From contig NC_088300.1 in NCBI RefSeq assembly GCF_032854445.1, positions 64,330,984-64,394,983 of the forward strand: a stretch of 64,000 nucleotides of DNA, given 5' to 3'. Of this stretch, positions 51,201 through 61,300 are shown in pieces; positions within the stretch are counted from its first letter, which is position 1, and every line of letters begins with the position of its first letter. The notes below the pieces were generated by a model that was given only the letters and a program-made list of their open reading frames with translations, was not told the DNA's origin and searched no databases. The translations under genes and the position numbers were made by a program. This DNA comes from Liolophura sinensis. Taxonomy: Eukaryota; Mollusca; Polyplacophora; Chitonida; Chitonidae.

Positions 51201-54200
51201 CATACCCTTGCACTGACATTTCAATGCAATCAACTCAGACAGCAGGTGTGCACGTTATGTTGACGCATTGTCAGGTATGCACCGTATGCCATTCAAAAAT
51301 ACCAAGAAATACTACTCTGTTTAACTTTGCTAACTTTCATCTTCCTTCAAAGGCGACATGAGTGACTTGTTAATAATTTGTGACCACCTGACGTCATCTG
51401 AACTATACTTACCTCTGCTTTCTCTTTGTTGCCGTCCTGCAATGCCAGGATACGTTCCCTGATAGCCTCTTCGTATGGTTCCACTTGATGGAATGCCTCA
51501 CTCAACAGAGATGCTATCTGCTCCTTGAACAAGTTGTACTGAGTTTTGTTGCTGTGGAAACTGTGCTCTGTTTCTCGCACTTCTCTAGATAGACTGGAGA
51601 GGCGTGATTCCTTCTGGGTGAGTTCGTCTCTGGCTGCGTCTAGAGCACGTTGACAGGAGGTTAGTCTGTCCCGCAGGCTCTCTGTCTCACGTTCCAGGTC
51701 TTTCTTTGAGGCCACAGCGTTATCACGCTCCTGTAATGAAAACCATTGATGATCTCCGTGTAAGTGCTGCGGGCTGTGGTTGTGCTGAAGACATACAATA
51801 AACCATTGTAGGCAAGGTATGCATTGCTAAATTTATTCTAAAACTCCATGTGTTTCAGCCAGAACAGTACAGTTTTTGACCATCAATAGAACAATACAGT
51901 GTCGACCAACATGCAATACAGTAAATCAGCAATAATGTCCTGGAATGTTCCACTCACTTATCACCCTTCTGAACAAACAGTGGTACCCTTCTGAACAAAC
52001 AGTGGTACTGAAGGGTGATTAGCTAATGAAAGTGTCATGTGATTTAATCCTAATCCTATAAACTTTCACAAAATTTTTCACCAGCTTAGTAGACAAGTGA
52101 AAAATTCCATTAATTTACTGTCCGTGAAGTGTTTATTCAAAGCTTTGAAAACTTTTATACTGCCACAATTTAGCGATGTTAAAAGGGTTCAAGGCTGAAA
52201 ACACAGAAATTTTAAAATATTTCCACATGAAGTCAAGACATTTATTCTACTTCATTCTACTTGCAAAACTGACAACTACTGTGGCGTGAAACTGACTTAC
52301 CAGTCTTAGTGAGTCATAATTTGTGTTGTATCTGTTAGCGACCTTTTGTTCTCTCCCCACTTCTGACACCAGCCTCATTATGGTCTCTCTGCTTGCTTTA
52401 CTCTCTAACTCTGTGTTAGTCAGCATCTCATTCAGAGTCACAAGTTTGCCTTTCAAAAGAGCATTTTCTTGGACAATATCCGACACCTGCAACAAATATC
52501 ACAGAAATTCCAAAAGGTGTGTAATACTGATAAGTAACAATCCATTATAGGACCAATCTGGTAAATGTGTGATGAATCAGGAAATGAATTAAGACACCAC
52601 AATGTGATGTGTGCATTTTAGAAATTAGGTACCTCAGTTATTTTGGCACAACCTGCATTGCACAAGTTTTAAACGCTATCAAAAGACAGGGATGGGCTGA
52701 AGAAGACACTGGACTGACCTTAGCCACAAGCTGCTCCAGCGAAGGTGACAGTACATCATCAGTGCGCAGAATGCTGTTCAGCTGAGAAACCATGTCAGCA
52801 TATTTCTTTTCCATCGCCACACATTTCTGTTCAGCAACTTCTCTTTCCTCAAGCAATTTGCTAAAACAGCAAGTGATAATTATTAAAAATGCTGTTGATT
52901 ATTTTTTTTATCTTTTACCAATATCCTTAGCAATGTCCTTAGTTGAAGAATAACTCATGAGACATTCCTTTATTTTATCTTCTGCTGAGAGGGCATAAGC
53001 ATATTTATACACCTGTGAACTGCTTCACTTTAGAATTTAAAATGGAGCAATACTGTTTATTTTGATCATCTATATCCTTTGTGATGTCATTATCCCCACA
53101 AACCCTTCCAAAGAACTTGACATACAAATCAAAGAAACTTCAAATGATATAACAAATAGAACTCACCGTAGCCTAGTTTCAAGGTCTGCTATTCTTTCAT
53201 TGTTATCCCTGATTTCTTTCTGTAATGAGGTGATTGTGAACTCGCTCCTGCCCTTAGCAGTCTCGAAGCTGCCAGCATGGCTCTCAAGCTCTGTAAGGCG
53301 GTCTCTTAAGGTCTGGGTCAGTGCTGAAAGTCTCACTTCATTCTCACGGGCACTTTCCGCAGCTGCTGCCAGCTCGCGTATCTTGGACTCTTTGCTTTCT
53401 ACATCAGACTGAGCTTCTCTTAACTACAAAACGAAAACAACTAAAACTGTTTATTTGTAATTAGTGCATACCCCTAAACAAGCACGAACCGGACTTGAAC
53501 TCACAGCATTCACATTGGTGGGAGACTCTTGGGTCACTATTCTGTGCTAGCATGCTAACCATTCAGTTACTGCTGATGTTGAAAATGATTATCTTTTTAC
53601 TGTTGCCAGGCAAACATTTCTTTGATTTGTTCATAGGGCTGATTCAAATTTTGATGTGCATATGAAGATGAATGTATGCTGACCTGATGCTGAAGTTTTT
53701 CAACGCGTGCCTGCAGTGCTGCAGCTTCACTTCTGACAGCTTCCACATGCTGACGCCCACCTGAGAAATGCATGTCAACCTGTGGGGGAAAGAAAAAACA
53801 TAGTGGTAAACAAAGTCTACTAACACTGAACAAGGAGATTTTGATCTGCGAAATATGGTGAAGCATACCACTAGTTAGGAAGCAAGAGGGTGTACTGGTA
53901 CTGTCATCTATAACAGGCAGGGTGTCATTTGCTACAACATTAACATCAATAGTTGGCACATTATAGCGACAGAGAGCAATATCCACCCTTTGACATGAAC
54001 ATCCTAGCTAGAATTTAACACAGGTTGAATCAACAGAAGTAAATGTGCCAGTTCAGATGTGAACATTTGACATTCTTTACTTTAGAATAACAGCAATATG
54101 TCAGATTTGATAGGAAATGTTGATCTGGCCTTACCCAGGTAGGATCGTAGGGTCTTCCAGGTGGACGGAAGCTGCTGTTTGTGTCATACCTGTGAATAAA

Positions 54201-57200
54201 ATTAATGATGTGAAGTGAAAACACATCCAGTTAATGATGTTGACAAATTTAACAGCACAATGGTGGTAATAAATGTACATTCATTTTCAGGAGTGTAACA
54301 AATGGATTCTAATTAGCAGTCTATTAATCTTGTTAACCAGCAATTTAGAATAATTCATTTACCAGGGCTTCTAAAAGCCTTCCGGAGGTTAAAATATTTT
54401 ATCTAATGAAGAATACCTCAATACATTTACTTGACTTGGTGCAGGTAAGAGTGTGTTTTACACTGAAGAATATTTCAGTTATACAACGGCTAGCATAATG
54501 GTGGGAGGAAACTGGGGGAACCCCTGACCATGCAAAGATTGCTGACAGAAATCGCACATACGACCAGAGGGGAAACCAACATGAATTGGATTATGGTGGT
54601 AGGAAACCCATGACCATGCACAGCTAACCACTGGGCCAGAAACGCCCCAGTTAACAATGGCTAACCACACTAAAAGTCAGGAATTGGTAATCAATAATGT
54701 ACAGACCACAATAGCCAATGCAAATTACCATAGTTTATTGCATCTGGCCAACTGAGTTAAGTGCTTGTGGTAAGTGTTTAATTATTGATGCCTAGCGCGA
54801 TCTCTGTATCACTGCCAATGATCAATATGATGATTCATGTTATTTTTACCTGGACAGCTGCTGAATGAGTTCATCTTTCCTCTTCAGTTCATCTCTGTAC
54901 ACCTTAAGCTGGTCTTGTGCCTGAAAAATCAGATATATTGGCTTAATTCAATTTCATATGAATTGCATATATTGTATCCCTTGAAAAATCACATATATAG
55001 ACAATTTCTTAGTTTTATATGAATAATTACACTTGTGGTTTCAACTTAGCAAAAGGTTAATCTCACCCCTATTTATTAAAGTAGTCATTAGCTTTTGGTA
55101 TTTAACAACTACATAATACTTAATCTGCTCTGTGTGTACATCGTATAGTAACTGCAAGAGTATATAGTGACCAGATAAAGGCAACCGGCCATAGGTGCAC
55201 CACAGGCAAACCAAAAACAGGCTACCAGCACATTACAGGGATACCTATACAGACAACTTCGGCCAGGTCGGTTGTGTAAAGATTGACATGATCATCATTG
55301 TAAAATGTTGCCAGTTAGAAAGTGTGCAGAAAGCTCTCTACACTTTGCTCTGTATGTATAACTCCCATGGTGTGTAATGCATAAAAATTTGAAATCACTG
55401 GTATAATTTTTACTTGAATCCAAGCTTTGGCTGACAAATTGACAGATTGATTGGTCTTCAACACTGTACTAATTTTTCACTAACATGATGGCAGTCATTT
55501 GGGTTTATAGGTCAGTACAGGTGCTTGGTGTGAGCCCCACTGGTCAAGGCCCATGAATACTCATAGTGAACCAGTTAGGGCACTTGATTTGACCTCAAGT
55601 TATACACTAACTTTTTAAGTCACATTTACCAGAGAAGCTCATCATAGGCAGATGAAGGCTTTCTAAATGTTCGATCTACCTGTATGTCTATTTGATGAAA
55701 CATGTAATGCTTTACATAAGCAGAAATTTTTTTACTTTATTTATCTGATTGAGAGAGTGTCATGCTGTACTCAAAATATTTTACTTATACAACAGAAACC
55801 CACCTCCATCCCCAAGTTGCTGGAAGACCTTCCCACATACATATATGACAAGAAAAAAAGCCAACATGAGCTGGACTTGAACTCAGAGAGATCGCATTGG
55901 TGAGGAGCTCTGGAGTAGAATCTCTTATGAGGAATAATATTATCCAGTGTTATGATAGTAAGTAGCTAATTGTACACATGAAGACTTAACTTTCATGTAC
56001 TTCTTACCATGAGTTGTCTTCTCTTGCTAATATGTTTAATAATACATGGATGTCACTCGTTTATATACCGGCCCAGATAGCACAGTTGGTAGAGCGTCCG
56101 CTTCGGGACCAGTAGATCCAGGATCAATCCTTGATCGAGTCACACCTAAGACTTTAAAAGAGGAAGTTGTAACTTCCTCGCTCAGCATGAAAGGGATAGT
56201 GCAATGACTGGTTGACCCGTATCAGTATAATGGCTTGGGCAGGGTGGCTTACTTGCCTTCGGTAATTCGTCTCAGTGAAGCAGCACTAGATAAAAGAATG
56301 GTGGAAATCCGTCCTGCTACAAGGAGGCACATTACACATACATGCACCCTAAGGATTCCTTCGTCGTTATATGACTGAAAAATTGTTGAGTACGACGTTA
56401 AACCCCACTCACTCACTCGTGTATAAATACTTTACTTGAAGATTCTACATGTATACATGTAGGTTGTCTCACTATAAAATATCACCACCCAGCAATCAAA
56501 CCATTCACAGTGATGCTCTTCTCAGCTGAAGGAAAGTACATTGGACCACGTACATTGGACCACGTACATTGGAATGTGCACTTATATCAGAATGCTGTGT
56601 CCAGGAGACATGTGTGCCCTTCGCACACCTCTAAAGAACACATGTAGCCTAGTCTTCAACACATGTACCACACAGGTTTTGATTGTTAATCATGCCTAGC
56701 TCAGCCCATATTAGCCCAGATCAGTTCTTATTGTTGTTTTACAGGTAGAATAAATGTGTTTTAAATGTTGGAGGAGGCTGCAAAAATAAAAACCTGAAAA
56801 TCTATCCTGCTAATTTTTACTGTTGAAAATATATTTGTATTTACATGATCAGAGAGCCCTGAAAAACAGAAAAATCATAAAAACACCAAGATCAAACAAA
56901 ATAAATAGGTGGATTTTCAGTTTTGTTTTTATTCCATTTTTGGAATTCTTTTTAGTCAGTTTGCTTGTAAAGCACAAAATAAAATTGGTTCTGTCTTAAT
57001 GTTCAAATGACGAACGACATATCTGATATCAGCAATAAGACAATCCTCATCAGCATAGCTGTCACGTGGTTCTGTCACTAGGAAGATCTGCTATACCTGA
57101 CCACCAGACACAGATCAATAACATAGCAATAGTATGACATGTAACTGTGTACCACATGATACTGTACAGCAGATCAAGTCACTGAGCCAGTTGCCATGGA

Positions 57201-57958
57201 AACCATGTGTCTTACCCAGTGGTTTATCTAATGTTTGTTTTGATTAAACATTGAAGGAAAGCATATATAGGTATTTGCAAAGCTGGGAAGAGGGAAGACG
57301 TGTGCAAAATGGGGCAGGGCATATATCTGATAAAACCATTGTAAATTTGTTCAGACATATGAATACATGTATGTGCAATTCAGCTATGGGTAGGCAAAGC
57401 TTTACATGTAAATGTATAATATGTTCTGTGACAAGCAAGCCTATCTAATTACTATTGATTATAATATTAAAATCTACCTTGATAAGGTCTCTGCTGACTC
57501 AGCATTTAAAGTTCTGGCTCTCTGCTAATGTTAGACTTGTGACCATTCACCTGAACACTGTTAATGACTGTGTCATACAAGTGAAAAGTTCTTAAGAACA
57601 CTGTTAAAAACCACATAAATAAATAAATAAAAACAAATAAATAAAAATAAATAAATGGCTTCACTATTTGATCCAAAGCAATTAAGACTTTGTCAAAGTA
57701 GTGTTGTATTAGTATGTGTTATATTAATTTACGTAGGCCTACGTTTTCAAACTTCTTTTTCTTTGTTGAAATATCGTTTAGATAGACTCCTTAATTACCC
57801 AATCACCAGAAACTGATTGCTGACGGTAGTGTTTTTGATTTTCCTTGATAAAGAGTTAAAACAAATAGACCTAAAATTTAAATTATTTATTTCTTTTAAC
57901 TAACCTCGAGAGAAGATTTGGCGAGTGTTGGAGGCCGTGGTTGTATACCCTCAAACAT
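48263..57958 (-). CDS. CCDC170: Coiled-coil domain-containing protein 170, 780 aa, 12 coding exons
   Basis: Coding exons in transcript order (minus strand): 57958-57905, 54920-54850, 54189-54135, 53779-53684, 53423-53167, 52860-52719, 52486-52301, 51730-51413, 50964-50764, 50141-49725, 49273-49037, 48571-48263. They have GT-AG introns and consistent phases, 2,343 nt in total. The protein is almost wholly heptad-like coiled coil after residue ~75. Family-diagnostic stretches include SKASRETIMRLVSEV, NLQRKVKALKEQLESKELH and, near the C-terminus, RMLGLDINTLAIPDYEII. The tail is Arg/Ser/Thr-rich (RSRTRVRTRTRARS). Human CCDC170 (~715 aa) is reported to act at Golgi-associated microtubules, and the family is linked with microtubules and cilia. 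The start MFEGIQPRPP is the only ATG before the first donor. The gene is convergent with AQR and head-to-head with COX7A2L. Confidence 0.93.
48820..48975 (+). mobile_element. Strongly degraded SINE family A copy (CCDC170 intron 11)
   Basis: GTTCAAATCCAGTTCTTGTT resembles the B-box/body junction, and ATTCTTAAGTACCAATCAAA resembles the tail. It is antisense to CCDC170. Confidence 0.45.
49370..49499. mobile_element. Small MITE, 130 bp (CCDC170 intron 10)
   Basis: The left end TACTGTAATTCTTCAACCTT and the right end GAAAAGGTTGAGAAATTAGG are imperfect inverted repeats. Related copies occur near 22030, 28353 and 46045. Confidence 0.65.
50993..51116 (-). mobile_element. SINE family A, 3' half (CCDC170 intron 8)
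   Basis: It begins TTTATTTATTTGATTGTTGT and continues to GGAAACCGGGCAGAGCCATT and GACCATTCGCAGGTT, the reverse complement of the family A body. Sense relative to CCDC170. Confidence 0.75.
54449..54651 (-). mobile_element. SINE family A, degenerate near full length (CCDC170 intron 2)
   Basis: GTGTTTTACACTGAAGAATA, CATAATGGTGGGAGGAAACT and a tRNA-like end with GCTAACCACTGGGCCAGAAA. Sense relative to CCDC170. Confidence 0.7.
55730..55906 (-). mobile_element. SINE family A, partial (CCDC170 intron 1)
   Basis: The tail complement TTTATTTATCTGATTGAGAG, then ACTCAAAATATTTTACTTAT, GGAAGACCTTCCCACATACA and CCAACATGAGCTGGACTTGA. Sense relative to CCDC170. Confidence 0.75.
56071..56420 (+). mobile_element. 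SINE family B (tRNA-derived), full length (CCDC170 intron 1)
   Basis: The head GCCCAGATAGCACAGTTGGT has an A-box-like segment and GATCCAGGATCAATCC supplies a B-box-like one. The body includes GAGTCACACCTAAGACTTTA and CTTACTTGCCTTCGGTAA; the tail is TTGTTGAGTACGACGTTAAA followed by CACTCACTCACTCG. ACTCGTTTATA before the element and ACTCGTGTATA after it may be an imperfect target-site duplication. It matches 13983-14320. Antisense to CCDC170. Confidence 0.85.
57540..57660 (+). mobile_element. Degraded SINE family A tail (CCDC170 intron 1)
   Basis: GTCATACAAGTGAAAAGTTC followed by an AAATAAATA-rich end resembles the family A tail with many substitutions. Antisense to CCDC170. Confidence 0.4.
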
Positions 57959-58377
57959 GACGGTTCGTCTTGGTGACAAGTCGCTGTGTAGACCGTGAAC
58001 ATGATGATGTCGAGGAAGAGCAGGCAATGATTCGGGCCGAAAAGTCGGGTCGCGGTAATAACTCGTCATCTCTTTCTCTAAACTCTAAATCCAGGTATGA
58101 AATAAATCCAGAAATTATCCAGAACGTGAGCCCAGGTGAAAATTGTCTTATGTCCAAATCTGTTTCGCGTAGCAGGTGTTTCGACTGGTGTGGTCGTCTT
58201 AACGCCAGCCGCGAGTCGCTCATAGCAACCAGAAAACAGGTAATAACATCGCCAGCCTCTCTCTCATACCGGAAGCAGGTGTTCGCTTTGAGGTCAGCCG
58301 CGATCGCAAGGGCATCACAGTTTGGACGGGAGAAAGTGACGAATTATCCACGGGGTGTAGAAAAGACCAGTGCAAAC
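57959..58377. promoter_or_regulatory. Shared CCDC170/COX7A2L promoter region
   Basis: 419 bp separate the two divergent start codons. ACCGGAAGC at 58268-58276 matches the ETS/GABP (NRF-2) core common in promoters of nuclear respiratory genes. GTCGCT-CAT-AGCAAC at 58215-58229 fits the RFX X-box consensus RYYNYYN(1-3)RRNRAC typical of ciliary genes. There is no TATA box. The plus strand is also an open frame across most of this stretch, in frame with the COX7A2L start. Confidence 0.55.
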
Positions 58378-61300
58378 ATGTTTTACAAATTCAGTTCTCT
58401 GAATAATCGATTAGCACCGTCAACTCAGATGGCGGCATACTCGCCACAGGTGGGCAAATCTCCGCATGCGTTCATCACTTCCAACAACTGCAACAACAAC
58501 AACATAAATATAACCAAGGATCTCGGCTATGATCTTTTAATATGGGGTTAGGCGTAGATCACAGCCGAGGAGTCTTCCGGGTTAAAATAGTGGTATTTAA
58601 AAACAGCTTAGCGTGTAGAAACTCCATTCCACAAAAATCTGTGCAAAATGAACCAATACATGCATTAACAGGGTAAAACTCATGTTCGCCAAGACATTCT
58701 CAGTTCTTCTGCCAACTTTTGTCACAATCTGTAGCCTTTAAGGGCGGTAAATCCAAGATAATTCACAGTTGTGACTTATGCTCATGTGCCGTGTCGAAAT
58801 TGTGACTTAATAAATCAGGTTGTTGCTCGACACGCATGCCTAAGGGAGTGACGTCATTTGTCATCACCAGAGGGGTAATGCATGTTCGCTGTAAAGTCTA
58901 CCAGTCAACTGCCGTCTATTTTTTGTGGAAGGTCTGTTGGTCAAGTGGTCTAGATGGTTGACGTGTATTGCTGGCGATTTGGTGCCTGACTCTGAGGTTG
59001 CTGGTTGTGTAGTTTCTCGCCATTGATTGTACATCATTGTTTCCAGTGTAGCCTAAAATAGGACATGTAAGTTTAATGTGATCTTTCAAGGAACCATAGA
59101 TTTCCACAAGCTTCTCTCTTATAAACATTATTAAGTGTGTTTTAGCCCTGGATGACAACGCTCGTAGGGCCTTGCGTAGTCATGGATCTGTCCCTTTAAG
59201 CCCAGTAGGATGGATTGTAAAATTTCGGAAAACAGTCAATTACTAACTTATCTCACCCATCCAGTCATTCCTTTACAATGCTTAGGGTCCTAGGGCACCT
59301 GACTGTTAAAATCCCAAGATGTCGATCATCTCAAAGGTAAATATCCATCCATTGTTATTAAAGTTCCCCTCTGCGCTGACTTTTCATTTACAAAATGGCT
59401 GCCATCTACATGGCGCGAATGCGTGGCCATGCAGCTGGATACAAAACTATTCCCCCCTTTAGTTATGCTGGTTATTAAGTCCTTACGTTCTTATGCAATC
59501 ATGTGTTGGCTCGTTTGAGTCCCATTTACTTTAAAGGCACAATTAGTGCATCAGGGAACCAAACTTGGACACAATGCGATTGTTTTGACATGCCTGACCT
59601 CCACAAATGAAGCCAGTATTGGTCAGCCGTTTCATATCCAGCTGCCTGGCTATGTATGTATGCCATGTAGATGACGGCCATTTCGTAAATGAAAAGTCAG
59701 CAGAGAGGGGGACTTTAATAAAAGTGGACGGGTATTTACCTATGGGATGATCGACATCTTGGGATTTTAACAGTCAGGTGCCCTAGGACCCTAATCTTTG
59801 TAAAGGAGTGGCTGAATGCGCGAGGTACGTTAATAATCAACTGTTTTCCGAAATTTTATGGTTCATCCTACCTGGTTAAAGGAGACTGATCCATGACTAC
59901 ACGAGGCCGTACGAGCGTTGTCATCCAGGGCTAAGTATGTTGATACCTAAATTTGAATTAAATGTAATGTTGAAAAATTCTTCCAGCACAGATCTTTGAA
60001 TGCCAAAAAAAAAATTGGGCTGGTAACTTGGGCTGTTTAGACAAGGGTCCTTGGCCAAGCTTTTCCAAAAGAAAATAAGAACCTGCTGTTCAGTATAAAT
60101 GCCTGTTTTCAATAAAGCTATGGATTTTGCTGCCTTTCTCCACCCTTGTACTGCTAATATTTATGCTCCATGCAAGGTACCCGCCTGTCCAACGCAAACC
60201 CACCATATTGTTATATAGCCCCATTTTGAAGTATACTAGCTCTATTTGAGCTCAGTAAATCATTGTCTGCAACCTTCACTCTATAGATGTTTGTTTATGT
60301 GTACAAATAATGTCTCTGTATGGAAGTACACTGACATCACGAATAACATAAGATTATATGTCGTAAAATAAGGATTTAAAGGGGTTAAAGATTGAAATAT
60401 TTGTAAATGATAATTTTTGGGATTTTATTTTTACGTGCTAAGGTCAATTCACATTTTTAATGGAATGATGCGTAAGCATTTTGCGCATGAAAACCCAAAA
60501 ATAACATCTCTTCTGTAAAGTGCTAAGAAGATTTGATAACATTCATTGTTTTCACATTTAGAATTCTCATTTTAATCATGCTTTATCTCTGTTTCCTGTT
60601 CTAACATCCTTATGCTTCAATAGTTGAAGAACAAATTGTGCTTTAAATATGATTCCAAGGTTCCAAATTGAAGTTGTTAGTAGTTAGAATTTTAATATCT
60701 GTTTTTATTTCAGGGACTGACACCATACATGGGAGACAGTGGGCCAATCACATACAGCAGCAAAACAGTTAAACTTTCTTCCACTGTGGAAAATGTAGTT
60801 CCAGCTGCTGGTCGTGGACTGGCTAGTTCAGCAACGGGGGCTGCATCGGGAGGAGTAGCAGGGGGTGCTAACGTTGCCCTTGTACCTGATGCCCCAGGCT
60901 ATAAGAAAGTCATGGAACTGCAGAAACTTTTCTGTGTAAGCATCATGCAGAATGTGTTACTTTGATTAATTTTTCTTAAAGAAGAAAATTTAAATATCAA
61001 TCAAATACCATTGAAAAGAGTATGCCTAAGAACTAGTCCTGAAGTCATCTGTGTTAGGAGGAGAATTGCCATCAGAAACCGCCGAAGTGCAGTTTGTATT
61101 TTTCCGCAGAACTCTTCTTCCCAGAAGGTAGCAAACAGTACAGCTTGTTTTCCGCTGGACAATTGGGAAACCGGAATGTTGGACGTATGTTCCGAGTTTA
61201 CACGAACATGCTGGCAGGTTTAACGACTCTCATTGGCTGAGAGGCAACACACCCCCAGCATAAATTACAGGGTGTTTAAGATGGAGGACTTGGTGGACTC

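Noticed and set aside
56071-56145. A tRNA gene
   Set aside because: The tRNA-like sequence has A- and B-box resemblance but does not form a complete cloverleaf and continues into a SINE body repeated elsewhere.
57970-58223. Minus-strand open frame as an N-terminal extension of CCDC170
   Set aside because: A stop in that frame at 57951-57953 separates it from the CCDC170 frame, and no splice site joins them.
58027-58377. A start at 58027 giving a 262-residue COX7A2L
   Set aside because: Known family members begin at the MFYKF-equivalent position and the upstream peptide has no recognisable targeting features. Kept only as a finding to test.
59319-59342. Mini first exon encoding MSIISK with a GTAAAT donor, as a start for COX7A2L
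   Set aside because: It lies inside the left arm of a foldback element and its complement occurs in the other arm. The homologous COX7A2L start MFYKF is at 58378.
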